DNA of 64,000 nucleotides from Microbacterium sp. SORGH_AS_0969 (lineage in GTDB: Bacteria; Actinomycetota; Actinomycetes; Actinomycetales; Microbacteriaceae). Position 1 is the stretch's first letter; the number at the start of each line of letters is the position of its first letter. The translations under genes and the position numbers were made by a program. Under the pieces are notes generated by a model that was not told the DNA's origin, ran no database searches, and was given only the letters and a program-made list of their open reading frames with translations. The stretch is from NCBI RefSeq assembly GCF_030818255.1, contig NZ_JAUTAG010000001.1:434001-498000 (forward strand), in the 5' to 3' direction. Below are positions 47,440 through 55,798 of this stretch, one piece after another.

Positions 47440-47743
47440 GTTCGTTCCCCTGGTCGGTCGTTTCCTGGACGTGGGCGATCGCATCGAGCACGACGTGCGC
47501 GACGTGCTGATCGGCGAGGGCGTATCGGATCTCTTTTCCCTCGCGCTCGGATTCGACCAATCCCGCCTGCCGCAGCGTGCGCAGGTGTTGCGACACCAAC
47601 GGTTGCGACAGGCCGGCCTGCTCGGCGAGCGCGCCGACCGTGAGCGGTTCGCGGCTCAGCAGCCACACGAGCGCGAGACGCGAGTCGTTGCCGAGGACCT
47701 TGAACAGCTCGGCGGCGTCAGCGAGCCCCGCGATCTTGTCCAC
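47426..47743 (-). CDS. ArsR/SmtB-family metal sensor
   Basis: This 105-residue repressor has the winged helix LSREPLTVGALAEQAGLSQP-LVSQHLRTLRQAGLV. Its last helix reads DQHVAHVVLDAIAHVQE, which fits the alpha-5 zinc site DxH-x10-HxxE/H of CzrA/SmtB sensors; the tail EHEHH adds more possible ligands. It lacks the ELCV/CxC arsenic site. It starts with GTG at 47741-47743. It probably represses its own operon, which includes the His-repeat gene, and releases on zinc or cobalt. A palindrome at 47765-47786 is a plausible operator. Confidence 0.85.
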   Translation of the reverse strand: MDKIAGLADAAELFKVLGNDSRLALVWLLSREPLTVGALAEQAGLSQPLVSQHLRTLRQAGLVESEREGKEIRYALADQHVAHVVLDAIAHVQETTDQGNEHEHH

Positions 47744-47764
47744 ATCTCAAGAAGACCACACACA

Positions 47765-47786
47765 TAAACGCTTTGCAATACGTTTA
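47765..47786. promoter_or_regulatory. Candidate ArsR operator
   Basis: TAAACG-N10-CGTTTA with a TTGCAA centre pairs at 9 of 11 positions. It is AT-rich relative to its surroundings and lies 22 nt upstream of the ArsR start codon. Confidence 0.5.
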
Positions 47787-47791
47787 GGCAA

Positions 47792-47986
47792 TCAAGAACG
47801 GTTCTCGTTCGCGTTATCGCCGGGGTCGTCGCCGCGCGGCGGCTCGAGCTTCATCCACCCGAACGTCGCGGCATCCTGAATCTCCTCCGCCTGGCGGCGC
47901 CGCAGCATCGCGCGACCCCGCGACGCCCCGAGCCCCGCGAGCGCGAGACCGATCGCGACACCGGCGATCAGACCCCACCACTCCAC
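47792..47986 (-). CDS. Small hypothetical membrane-anchored protein
   Basis: This 64-residue protein starts MEWWGLIAGVAIGLALAGLG, one membrane helix, followed by a basic cytoplasmic stretch SRGRAMLRRRQAEEIQ and a hydrophilic tail ending ENRS. The pattern is common in actinobacteria but has no assigned function. It ends 49 nt before the ArsR gene starts on the same strand, leaving space for the operator. Confidence 0.6.
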   Translation of the reverse strand: MEWWGLIAGVAIGLALAGLGASRGRAMLRRRQAEEIQDAATFGWMKLEPPRGDDPGDNANENRS

Positions 47987-48006
47987 GCCGCGAGTCTACG
48001 AACGAC

Positions 48007-48129
48007 TCACCCCTGTCGCCCCTTGAAGCGCGGATTGAGCTTGTTGATCACGAAGACCTTGCCGCGTCGACGCACGACCTGCGCGCCGGGCTGCTTCTTC
48101 AGGGATTTGATCGAGGCGCGAACCTTCAT
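48007..48129 (-). CDS. rpmJ: Ribosomal protein L36, cysteine-free paralogue
   Basis: This 40-residue protein matches bL36: [20 protein letters not shown], then [20 protein letters not shown]. The usual zinc ribbon (C-x2-C-x12-C-x4-5-H) is missing: the positions hold residues such as Lys and Asn. Such zinc-free paralogues replace the zinc-containing L36 under zinc starvation and are normally repressed by Zur. The ATG at 48127-48129 follows AGGAG. A Zur-like box lies 15 nt upstream, shared with the divergent CobW-like gene. Confidence 0.92.
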   Translation of the reverse strand: MKVRASIKSLKKQPGAQVVRRRGKVFVINKLNPRFKGRQG

Positions 48130-48143
48130 GGCGTTCTCCTTTT

Positions 48144-48158
48144 TGATAACCGTTCTCA
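48144..48158. promoter_or_regulatory. Zur-like box in a divergent promoter
   Basis: TGATAACCGTTCTCA is a 15-bp palindrome with one mismatch (arms TGATAAC and GTTCTCA), the size and composition of actinobacterial Zur sites. It lies between the L36 paralogue and a CobW-like gene, both typical Zur targets. Confidence 0.7.
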
Positions 48159-48208
48159 TTAACAAGGTAAGGTGTCGAGAGCTCCCTGACAAATGAGAGG
48201 TGGATGCC

Positions 48209-49204
48209 ATGCGCCGAACGATCGCCATCATGGGCGTCTGCGCCCCCGAACGCCGGTCCTACGCCGAACGAACCGCCATCGCCCTGGGGAGACCGCTCCA
48301 CCTGCTGCGCTTCGCCGACCTCCGCGCCGCGCACGCGCTGCCCCTGCCTCGGCCACGAACCGACGAAGAGCACGTGGTCGTCGACATGGCCGCCGACGTC
48401 GACCTCATCCACTCGATCGCCGCGCGTGGGGGTTCCGAGGTCGAGGCCGTCTGCGTCGTGGACGCGCGGCACATGATCGGCGACCTCCTCGACGACACCG
48501 CGCTCGTGGCATCCGCCGCCCCCGGCGACACGCGTGGAGACGTCGGTGCCCGCGCGCGCCAGGCCGCTCTCGCTCTCGAGCTGGCGACCCGCATCGTCTG
48601 GATCAACTGGGAGCAGGTGCCGACACCCGCCCTCGCCGTGCAGATGGCTCTGGCGTCGCACCTGAACCCGGGCGCGGTGGTCCGGCTGACGCGCGACCCG
48701 CTCAACGACCTCGCGTCCGAGGCGTCGCACGAGGGCGAGATCCTCGAGCGCGCCGGATGGGTCCACGCCCTGAACGACGAGCACGACCCCTACATGCGCG
48801 ACAACCGCGTCATGACGCTTCGCTACGAGCAGGTCCGCCCGTTCCACCCTGCGCGTCTCTCCGCCGCCCTCGACCGGCTCGATGACGGGGCTGCGGGACG
48901 CCTCGTCCGCTCGGCGGGATTCTGCCGCCTCGCCAGCCGTCCCGGCATCCTGGCCCGGTGGGAGCACGTGGGCTCGGCGATGTGGATCGAACCGATCGGG
49001 GCCGACGACGGCCGCATGGGCCTCGGTCAGGAGATCGCGTTCACGGGACTCGATCTCTCCGTTCCACGGCTCGCGCACATCCTCGACGACGCCGCGTTGA
49101 CCGACGCCGAGCTCGCCGCCGGTCCCGCAGCGTGGACCTCGTTCGACGACCCGCTCCCCGCCTGGCCCGCGGTCGAGTCGTCGATCCCGGATGCCACGGA
49201 CTGA
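48209..49204 (+). CDS. CobW/YciC-like protein lacking a Walker A motif
   Basis: This 331-residue protein aligns with the C-terminal CobW domain: [48 protein letters not shown]. The N-terminal half keeps the order of a CobW GTPase ([25 protein letters not shown]) but begins [16 protein letters not shown] and has no GxxGxGKT loop, so GTP hydrolysis is doubtful. Zur-regulated CobW proteins deliver zinc to client enzymes. I prefer the ATG at 48209, preceded by GAGAGG, over the GTG at 48200. It is divergent from the L36 paralogue over a Zur-like box. Confidence 0.75.
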   Translation: MRRTIAIMGVCAPERRSYAERTAIALGRPLHLLRFADLRAAHALPLPRPRTDEEHVVVDMAADVDLIHSIAARGGSEVEAVCVVDARHMIGDLLDDTALVASAAPGDTRGDVGARARQAALALELATRIVWINWEQVPTPALAVQMALASHLNPGAVVRLTRDPLNDLASEASHEGEILERAGWVHALNDEHDPYMRDNRVMTLRYEQVRPFHPARLSAALDRLDDGAAGRLVRSAGFCRLASRPGILARWEHVGSAMWIEPIGADDGRMGLGQEIAFTGLDLSVPRLAHILDDAALTDAELAAGPAAWTSFDDPLPAWPAVESSIPDATD

Positions 49205-49246
49205 CGCGCGCTGCGACGGCACGGGCCGCGGTTCCCCGACGGCACA

Positions 49247-49312
49247 CGCTGCCCGACGGCGCGGCACGCGCCCCGATCTCGCGACGACACGCGCTGCCCG
49301 ACGGCGCGGCAC
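49247..49312. repeat. 21-nt direct repeat, 45-nt period
   Basis: The sequence CGCTGCCCGACGGCGCGGCA (plus one base) occurs at 49247-49267 and again at 49292-49312. The gap downstream of the CobW-like gene is otherwise low-complexity and non-coding. Confidence 0.7.
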
Positions 49313-49461
49313 CGTGACGGCGGGAGGAGAGGGGACGGGCGGAGGACGATCCGGGCGGAAGAGTCCTGCCCTGGCCCCCTGTCCTCCCCCGGCCCCTCGC
49401 ACCTCTCGCCCTCGAGCGCAAGCCTGTCGACCACGACGGGGCGAGGGCGCACCGTGGACGC

Positions 49462-49647
49462 ATGAGCACTCCTGACATCCCCTCCCGCCACGCCGACGAC
49501 GCCCACGCCGACTCGGCCGCCCCCACCGACGCCGTGACCGACGAGGTCCGCGAAGACGCCGCCGAGGCCGAAGAGCACGTCGACCTCGCCGATGACACGG
49601 GCGACGCCGTCGACCCCGGCTTCCCCGCCGCCGAGGGCCACGCCTGA
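49462..49647 (+). CDS. Small acidic hypothetical protein
   Basis: This 61-residue protein is strongly acidic (MSTPDIPSRHADDAHADSAA, then VREDAAEAEEHVDLADDTGD) and likely disordered. It resembles short acidic proteins frequent in actinobacteria, with no known function. Its TGA stop overlaps the probable CTG start of the DUF72 gene, which suggests translational coupling. The ribosome site is weak. Confidence 0.5.
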   Translation: MSTPDIPSRHADDAHADSAAPTDAVTDEVREDAAEAEEHVDLADDTGDAVDPGFPAAEGHA

Positions 49648-50480
49648 GCGCGACCGCCTTCGTCGGAATCTCCGGCTGGCGCTACCCACGCTGGCGGGGA
49701 GATTTCTACCCGCGCGGGCTCCCACAGCGGCGCGAGCTCGCGTACGTGGGCGAGCACCTCCGCAGCGTCGAGCTCAACGGCTCCTTCTACTCGCTGCAGC
49801 GCCCCGCCAGCTACCGGCGCTGGCGCGAAGAAGTGCCCGCGGACTTCGTCTTCGCGGTCAAAGGTTCGCGGTACGTCACGCACATGCTGCGCCTGGTCGG
49901 CGTGCACACAGCGCTCGCCAACTTCTTCGCGTCCGGTGTGCTCGCGCTCGGCCCGACCCTCGGCCCGTTCCTCTGGCAGTTGCCCGAACGGGTGGATTTC
50001 GATCCCGACGTGCTCGACGGCTTCCTTTCGCAGCTCCCGCGGACGACCGGCGCCGCCCTCGAACTCGCACGGCAGCACGATCAGCGAGTGGACGGCCGCG
50101 ACTGGCTCGAGGTCGAGGCCGATATGCCCCTCCGCCACGCGCTCGAACCGCGCTCGGCCTCTTTCTCCGATCCGCGGGCGGCCGAGATCCTTCGCGCACA
50201 CGGGGTCGCCCTCGTCCTCGCCGATACCGCGGGCCGCTGGCCCGTCTTCGACGCCCTCACCGCCGACCACGTCTACGTGCGACTCCACGGCTCCACCGAG
50301 CTCTACGCGAGCGGCTACGCCGGCCAGGAGCTCGATGCCTGGGCCGATCGCATCCGCGGCTGGCTCGACGGCACCGCTTCGACGGACGGCGTGCCGCGCG
50401 ATGTCTATGCCTACTTCGACAACGACGCGCGTGGCCGCGCTCCGCATGATGCGGTGGCACTGGCCGATCGGCTGCGCTGA
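49644..50480 (+). CDS. DUF72 protein, apparent CTG start
   Basis: This 278-residue protein has the DUF72 TIM-barrel pattern: GISGWRYPRWRGDFYPRGL, VELNGSFYSLQRPASYRRW, FVFAVKGSRYVTH, LGPFLWQLP and VYAYFDNDARGRAPHDA. The conserved domain begins right after LSATAFVG. No ATG, GTG or TTG lies in frame between the preceding gene and this point; CTG at 49644-49646 gives L/MSATAFVG, overlaps the upstream stop as CTGA, and has GAGG 7 nt upstream. An internal ATG at 49746 would delete the first conserved block. The family has no assigned reaction. Confidence 0.8.
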   Translation: MSATAFVGISGWRYPRWRGDFYPRGLPQRRELAYVGEHLRSVELNGSFYSLQRPASYRRWREEVPADFVFAVKGSRYVTHMLRLVGVHTALANFFASGVLALGPTLGPFLWQLPERVDFDPDVLDGFLSQLPRTTGAALELARQHDQRVDGRDWLEVEADMPLRHALEPRSASFSDPRAAEILRAHGVALVLADTAGRWPVFDALTADHVYVRLHGSTELYASGYAGQELDAWADRIRGWLDGTASTDGVPRDVYAYFDNDARGRAPHDAVALADRLR

Positions 50481-50610
50481 GGGCGACGCACACGACTCCA
50501 CCCCTCCAGCCTCGAGCGCTGACGCCGCCGCCCTCCCCCGACCCCCAGTCTCGAGACCCTCGATCCCGAGTCGTCAGCCCGGGCACTCCGCCCCGACGTC
50601 GGCCGCGACC

Positions 50611-51690
50611 TCAGGCGATACGCGTCCCCGGCGGCAGGCGCTTCGCCGGTGTACGGGTCCGGCCGATTCCCCAGGTCAGCAACCCGGCCGCGATCAGCAG
50701 TTGCACGATCAGCCCCACGAACCAGCTGGGAACCGTGCCCTCGAGCTGCTCCTCCGGCGTCTCGTACGACGGGACGTCGGGAGCCACGCACCCGTCGAAC
50801 CGCGTCTCGGTTTCGGGCGCCTTCTGAGCGAGGCGGACGCTGGAGGCGATCTGCGAGAACAGGTCGCGCGGATACCCGTCGACGTAGGTCGGCGGCGTGG
50901 CATCCGCCAGGATCACGAACGGATTCGCGGCCAGCACCCACCACACGCGATCGAAGCGCGGCACCTCCGAGGTGTACCGGTTCTCGACGCACGGGAGCTC
51001 CTCGTACGACGGGCACCCGGTGTCCCGGGGCCACACGCCGGGATCACAGCCCTCAGGTGCAGCGCTCCAGTCGAAGTCACGCGTGATCGATACCTGCTCG
51101 CTCCGCACCGCGAGTCCACCGAGGCCGAAAGCGATCAGCGTCCCGATCGACAGCGCAGCGATGACGAGGTACGTGCTGGCCACCGAGAAGATCGGCCGCG
51201 CGACCACGGCGCTGAAGCCGACACCGACGGCGGCCACGACCCCGACTTCGAGAACGAGGATGCCGAGAGAGGCGAGGATGACGCCCGGGTTCAGGCCGCC
51301 TGCCGCGGTGGCGACGACGAGGAACGGCGCGGCCACGACGAGGAAGGCGAGCCCCGAGATCCACGCGGCGAGGAACTTGCCGATGACGATCTCGGCCGTC
51401 GTGACGAGCGTCACTTGGACGGGCGCGAGGGTTGCGGCATCCCGATCCCCGTTCACGGCACTGCCGCTGAGGGTCGGGGACACGAGCAGCACGAGCAGGA
51501 GCACGAGCATGATCACGAGGGAGAAGAACCACTCGTTGCCCCCGCTGGCGAGCGCGAACGACGCGAACGACAGCGCGAGGACAGCCATCAGGATGACGAA
51601 GAACACCCCGAGCAGCACGTACCACCCGACCGAGCGCACGCGCTGACGCAGCTCGATGCCGATCACGGTCCTGAGACGGTGGAGGTTCAT
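50611..51690 (-). CDS. ABC-2-type transporter permease
   Basis: This 359-residue membrane protein has an N-terminal helix after a short cytoplasmic arm (RTVIGIELRQRVRSVGWYVLL), about six helices in all, and a long extracytoplasmic loop near residues 225-320 with four cysteines (PEGCDPGVWPRDTGCPSYEE, ELPCVENRY, RFDGC). The last helix ends in GIGRTRTPAKRLPPG. The cysteines could form disulfides. It overlaps the ATPase gene by 4 nt (ATGA). The substrate is unknown. Confidence 0.82.
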   Translation of the reverse strand: MNLHRLRTVIGIELRQRVRSVGWYVLLGVFFVILMAVLALSFASFALASGGNEWFFSLVIMLVLLLVLLVSPTLSGSAVNGDRDAATLAPVQVTLVTTAEIVIGKFLAAWISGLAFLVVAAPFLVVATAAGGLNPGVILASLGILVLEVGVVAAVGVGFSAVVARPIFSVASTYLVIAALSIGTLIAFGLGGLAVRSEQVSITRDFDWSAAPEGCDPGVWPRDTGCPSYEELPCVENRYTSEVPRFDRVWWVLAANPFVILADATPPTYVDGYPRDLFSQIASSVRLAQKAPETETRFDGCVAPDVPSYETPEEQLEGTVPSWFVGLIVQLLIAAGLLTWGIGRTRTPAKRLPPGTRIA

Positions 51691-52643
51691 GCGGGGCTCC
51701 CCTCGCCGCCGGGGCCGACTCTGAGGTCGAGGAAGGCGTGTTCGAGATCTCCCACCGCCGGAGCGAACTCGACCACCGGGACGCCGGCACCGACCAGCGC
51801 GCGAAGCCCGGCGACGGCCCCCGCCTCGTCGGCGAACGGCACGAGCAGGTCTCGGCGGTCGACCCCGACCTCGTCGGGGGCACGCCCGAGCGCCGCCGCG
51901 ACCTCGGCGCGACCCGCCTGCGCCCCGCGCGACGGATCGGTGAGCAGCCGCACCCGCCACGACCGTGTGCGCGTCGCCGCCGCGGCGACCCGGTCGGTCC
52001 CGACCGTGCGGCCGTCCATCATGAAGACCGCGTCGTCGACGACCTCCTCGAGCTCGGACAGCACGTGGCTCGAGATGAGGATCGTGCGCCCCTCGGCGGC
52101 CAAGCGCCGCAGCAGCACGCGCAGCGCGATGCGCGCCTGCGGGTCGAGCCCCGACGCCGGTTCGTCGAGCAGCAACACCTTCGGGTCGTGCACGAGAGCC
52201 CGCGCGAGCGCGAGACGCTGCTTCTGCCCGCGCGAGAGCACCCGCGCCGCGGAGGTCGCGAGCGGGGCGAGGTCGACGAGCGCCAGGAGTTCGTCGGCAC
52301 GCGTGCGCGCCGCCGCGCGCGGAAGGTCGTACAGCTGCGCCGTCGCGACGAGGACCTCGCGCGCCGTCAGGCTCGGCCACGCGCCCAGAGAGTCCGGCAT
52401 CCACCCCAGAAGACGGCGCGCCCCCGCGGGGTCGGCGATCGGGTCGACGCCGCAGATCCGCATCTCGCCCGCATCGGGCTGCAGCAGCGACGCGAGCATG
52501 AGCATGAGCGTCGTCTTGCCCGATCCGTTGGGACCCACGAGCCCCGTCACCCGGCCCGGAGCCGCCGCGAACGTCACCTCCTGCACCGCCTGAACGGCCC
52601 CGAACGAGCGCCGTACCCCCGCCGCGTCGATCCCCACATCCAT
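51687..52643 (-). CDS. ABC transporter ATP-binding protein
   Basis: This 318-residue ATPase has Walker A GPNGSGKTTLML, signature LSRGQKQRLALARAL, and Walker B VLLLDEPASGLDPQ, with the His switch in SSHVLSELEEVV. A C-terminal extension after residue 220 contains the regulatory-type segment RVRLLTDPSRGAQAGRAEVA. It pairs with the overlapping permease to form an exporter. It starts at ATG 52643 with MDVGIDAAGVRRSFG. Confidence 0.88.
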   Translation of the reverse strand: MDVGIDAAGVRRSFGAVQAVQEVTFAAAPGRVTGLVGPNGSGKTTLMLMLASLLQPDAGEMRICGVDPIADPAGARRLLGWMPDSLGAWPSLTAREVLVATAQLYDLPRAAARTRADELLALVDLAPLATSAARVLSRGQKQRLALARALVHDPKVLLLDEPASGLDPQARIALRVLLRRLAAEGRTILISSHVLSELEEVVDDAVFMMDGRTVGTDRVAAAATRTRSWRVRLLTDPSRGAQAGRAEVAAALGRAPDEVGVDRRDLLVPFADEAGAVAGLRALVGAGVPVVEFAPAVGDLEHAFLDLRVGPGGEGSPA

Positions 52644-52691
52644 GGCCCCACCCTAGAGGGGCCCTCTGACATCGCGTCAGGATGGGCGGAT

Positions 52692-53621
52692 TCAGGATGC
52701 CGCGAGCGCGCGGCCGAGAGCATCGCCCGACGACCACGCGGTGCGCACCGCGGCGCTCTCGCCCCACGCGTCCCCGCACGCGGACAGGCCGGGCGACCGG
52801 AAGAACGGCTGCCCGGTGGTCGTGGTCGGACGGGCGAAGGTCCACCGGTGCGCGAAGGTCGAGACGGGGTCGGGGGCGATCCGGAGGAGGCGGCGGGTCG
52901 CGGTCAGGACGGGAGCGATCGCCCCGTCCGGATCGTCGAGGTGCCGCCCGGCACGGTCGGCGGTCGTGTGCACGACGAGTACGGGTGCCCCGTCGCCGCG
53001 CCGGTCGCCGTCGTCGGCGATGAAGGACACGTCCGGATCGCCGTCGACGAAGGCGCCGTGCAGATCGGCCGGCCAGTGTCGATCCTCCCACCGCAGCACC
53101 ACGGCGATGACGGGCTCCCACGCGGCCGCCGAGCCGAGACGGACGTCGGTGAGACGCGCCGCCTGCGGCTCCGGCATCGCGAGCACGACCTCGCCCGACG
53201 GCTCCCCGTCGACGAGGGACGGCTCCACGCTCTCGACCGCGCGCTCCGACACCACGTCGAGCCCCTGCGCGAGATCGAGAGCCAGCGAGCGGAGCCCGAG
53301 CGGAGCAGCCCATCGCATCGGCCCCGGCTTCGGCGTCTGGTTCCCGTCCGCGTCGACGACGACGAACGTGTCGGTCCAGGGGCGCGCGAGGTCACGCTCC
53401 TCCCAGTCCGCGACGACGTGCCCGAACCGGTCCGCCTCGCCGACCACGAAGTACGACGCCCCGAGGTCGACCGGACGCCCCTCGAACGTGCGGCTCGACA
53501 GACGCCCGCCGACTCGGCGCCCGCGATCGAGCACGCGCGCCGTCTTCCCGGCATCCTGAACCGCTCGGGCGCACGCGAGGCCCGAGATGCCACCGCCGAC
53601 CACCGTCACGTCAACCGTCAT
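52692..53621 (-). CDS. FAD-dependent amine-oxidase-like oxidoreductase
   Basis: This 309-residue protein begins MTVDVTVVGGGISGLACARA, a Rossmann FAD-binding motif, with VLDRGRRVGGRLSSRTF and later FFRSPGLSACGDAWGES, the second FAD contact. It resembles the renalase/NAD(P)-binding amine oxidase group, shorter than classical monoamine oxidases. It probably oxidises an amine or an altered nicotinamide nucleotide; the substrate is unproven. I prefer the ATG at 53619-53621 because the FAD motif follows at once. Confidence 0.82.
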   Translation of the reverse strand: MTVDVTVVGGGISGLACARAVQDAGKTARVLDRGRRVGGRLSSRTFEGRPVDLGASYFVVGEADRFGHVVADWEERDLARPWTDTFVVVDADGNQTPKPGPMRWAAPLGLRSLALDLAQGLDVVSERAVESVEPSLVDGEPSGEVVLAMPEPQAARLTDVRLGSAAAWEPVIAVVLRWEDRHWPADLHGAFVDGDPDVSFIADDGDRRGDGAPVLVVHTTADRAGRHLDDPDGAIAPVLTATRRLLRIAPDPVSTFAHRWTFARPTTTTGQPFFRSPGLSACGDAWGESAAVRTAWSSGDALGRALAAS

Positions 53622-53674
53622 GCGGCCATCCTCACGCGGCCGACCCACCGATCGGCAGGGGTTGCGGTCCGCCG

Positions 53675-54664
53675 TCAGCCGCGGAACACCTCGACGCCGA
53701 GGTCGGGATGATCGACGAACACCCCGTCGAGCCGTGCATCGCGAAGAACGGCCCACTCGGTCCGGAAATCACCGAATGCGGCCCGACCTCCGTGCCGACG
53801 ATACCCCGGCAGGAGAAACATATTCTCGGGGCGGCATGTCCACGTGAAGACACGGAGACCCCGGCCCTGCGCCTCGGCGACGAACCGGGCGGGGCCGTGC
53901 GCCCGCCCGAGCCGCCCGGGGTCCAGAATGAGCCGTTTGTCGGGGCTGATGCCATCGACCTCGCGAGCGAGCGCGTCCAGCCCGGAGGGCGTCAACATCG
54001 ACGCGTACGTCGCGGCCTCCGCCCCATCGCGCTCGCGCAGATCCCACGGCGCCCCGCCCGCTTCGATGAGCTGCACGAGCGGCGACCGGATGCCGAGCTC
54101 TCGCAGTCGCGCCAGCACGAGGGGCTCGAACGACTCGATCACCAGCGTCGGGTCGTCGAGCCAGTCCGCCTCGCGCAACTCGTCGCGAACGAGCGCCGCC
54201 ATATCGAAGCCCTGGGCGGCGAACGCCGCCGCGTGCTTGATCTCGAGGACGACCCCCACACCACCCGACCGCGCGAGGTCGAGGACGTCTCGCAGACACA
54301 GCACGAACTCGGTGTCGTCGAAAGCCGCGCTGCCCGGTCGCAGGGCCGGAATCCGCTCACGGCAGCGGAGTGTGCGGAGTTCGTCCCACGTGAAGTCCTC
54401 GACGAACCACCCGGTCAGCCGCTCCCCGTCCACGACCTTCGAGGTGCGACGGTCCCCGAACTCCGGCCTCGTCGCGACGTCGGTCGTGGCGCCGATCTCG
54501 TTCTCGTGGCGGACGACCAGCATGCCGTCCTTCGAGGGGACGACGTCGGGTTCGACGGCATCCGCTCCCGCGGCGATCGCCAGCGCGTACGAGCTCGGCG
54601 AGTGCTCGGGGCGGTACCCGGGAGCGCCTCGGTGGCCGATGATCAGCGGGCGGTTGAGCGGCAC
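53675..54664 (-). CDS. Glycerophosphodiester phosphodiesterase
   Basis: This 329-residue enzyme has IIGHRGAPGYRPEHSPSSYA, the GDPD His-Arg-Gly-Glu start, then AGADAVEPDVVPSKDGMLVV-RHE with metal-binding acidic residues and the second catalytic His. The domain closes with VFTWTCRPEN and LDGVFVDHPDLGVEVF. It splits glycerophosphodiesters to glycerol 3-phosphate. No signal peptide is visible, so it is cytoplasmic. It starts with GTG at 54662-54664. Confidence 0.88.
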   Translation of the reverse strand: MPLNRPLIIGHRGAPGYRPEHSPSSYALAIAAGADAVEPDVVPSKDGMLVVRHENEIGATTDVATRPEFGDRRTSKVVDGERLTGWFVEDFTWDELRTLRCRERIPALRPGSAAFDDTEFVLCLRDVLDLARSGGVGVVLEIKHAAAFAAQGFDMAALVRDELREADWLDDPTLVIESFEPLVLARLRELGIRSPLVQLIEAGGAPWDLRERDGAEAATYASMLTPSGLDALAREVDGISPDKRLILDPGRLGRAHGPARFVAEAQGRGLRVFTWTCRPENMFLLPGYRRHGGRAAFGDFRTEWAVLRDARLDGVFVDHPDLGVEVFRG

Positions 54665-54763
54665 CCGCCCACGGTAGCGACGGCGGGTGAACGACTCCCT
54701 TGCTCATAGCGGAATCCCAGTCAACACAAGGAATCTCGCACCCTGCTCGGCTAGTGTTGTCTG

Positions 54764-54778
54764 ACAGCACGGTGCTGT
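54764..54778. promoter_or_regulatory. Perfect 15-bp palindrome upstream of the BI-1 gene
   Basis: ACAGCACGGTGCTGT is a perfect 7-bp inverted repeat around a central G, 29 nt before the GTG start at 54808. It could be an operator or a leader hairpin. It does not match the LexA consensus. Confidence 0.5.
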
Positions 54779-54807
54779 GATGACCATCATTTGGAGTGTG
54801 AGTCCCC

Positions 54808-55692
54808 GTGGCCCTCAATAACCCGGCATTCAATACCCCGGCGTTCCAGGACCCTCGTGCCGGCGCCCAGACCCGTTACAGCCCTCCCGCGGCCCCCGCC
54901 GCGAGCGCGGCAGCCGCTGCTGAAGCGGCCAACCTCGAGGGCATGTACACCGCCCCCGCGGCGGGTGCCGTCGAAACCGATCGCATGACGATCGAAGACA
55001 CCGTCTTCAAGACGCTCGCGCTGTTCGGCGTGCTCGTCGTCGGCGCCGTCGTCGGCTGGATCTGGTCGATGGCCGGCGTCAGCGTCGCGAACCCCAGCCC
55101 CAGCGCCGCCCCGATGATCGTCGGTGGCCTCGTCGGCTTCGTGCTCGCGATGGTCGCGATCTTCAAGAAGAAGCCGTCCGTCCCCGTCTTCCTCGCCTAC
55201 GCGGCGTTCGAGGGTCTGTTCGTCGGTGGCATCTCGGCGTTCTTCGAGTTCATCTACCCGGGCATCGTCATCCAGGCGACGCTCGCGACGCTCTCCGTCG
55301 TCGGTGTGACCCTCGCGCTGTTCGCGAGCGGCAAGGTGCGCGCCTCGGCCCGCGCCACGAAGATCTTCCTGATCGCCATGGTCGGCTACATGGTGTTCGG
55401 CCTCCTCAACATCGTCCTGATGCTGTTCAACGCCCCGATCGCCGGTGGCGCGTTCGGCATGTACAGCACCGTCAAGATCCTCGGCATCCCGCTCGGTGTG
55501 ATCATCGGTGTCGTCGTGGTCATCATGGCCGCGTACTCGCTCGTGCTCGACTTCGACCAGATTCAGCGCGGCGTGCGTAACGGAGCGGCTCGTGTCTACG
55601 GCTGGGTCGGCGCCTTCGGCATCATGGTCACCGTCGTGTGGCTGTACGTCGAGATCCTGCGCCTGATCGCGATCCTGCGCGGCAACAACTAA
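54808..55692 (+). CDS. Bax inhibitor-1/YccA-family membrane protein
   Basis: This 294-residue protein has a soluble Ala/Pro-rich N-terminus (residues 1-65) and seven membrane helices. The family pattern is seen in FLAYAAFEGLFVGGISAFFE, the middle hydrophobic segments, and the closing YSLVLDFDQIQRGVRNGAA, which contains the conserved Asp pair used as a pH sensor in BsYetJ. BI-1 proteins leak calcium or protons. It starts with GTG at 54808, with GGAG 11 nt upstream. Confidence 0.9.
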   Translation: MALNNPAFNTPAFQDPRAGAQTRYSPPAAPAASAAAAAEAANLEGMYTAPAAGAVETDRMTIEDTVFKTLALFGVLVVGAVVGWIWSMAGVSVANPSPSAAPMIVGGLVGFVLAMVAIFKKKPSVPVFLAYAAFEGLFVGGISAFFEFIYPGIVIQATLATLSVVGVTLALFASGKVRASARATKIFLIAMVGYMVFGLLNIVLMLFNAPIAGGAFGMYSTVKILGIPLGVIIGVVVVIMAAYSLVLDFDQIQRGVRNGAARVYGWVGAFGIMVTVVWLYVEILRLIAILRGNN

Positions 55693-55702
55693 ACGTTCCG
55701 CT

Positions 55703-55735
55703 CGAAGGGCCGTCCCGTTCCGGGGCGGCCCTTCG
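55703..55735 (+). terminator. Terminator hairpin of the BI-1 gene
   Basis: CGAAGGGCCG and CGGCCCTTCG form a perfect 10-bp stem around a 13-nt loop, 11 nt after the stop codon. TCGTT follows. Confidence 0.75.
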
Positions 55736-55798
55736 TCGTTCCCGGCGCGCCCCGCCCGCCTGCTCACCCGCTCGCTAGCTCGCCCGCCCGCCCGCCTG

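Noticed and set aside
48007..48231. Longer 74-codon start for the L36 paralogue
   Set aside because: The extension would pass through the Zur-like box and has no similarity to L36; the ATG at 48129 has a good ribosome site.
49936..52593. An 885-codon plus-strand frame
   Set aside because: It is a shadow of DUF72 and of two minus-strand ABC genes, with no domain pattern and an unnatural Arg/Ser/Thr composition.
50611..53313. A 900-codon minus-strand open frame
   Set aside because: The real permease is only 50611-51690. The upstream extension is out of frame with the ABC ATPase and FAD genes and is Arg/Gly-rich shadow sequence.
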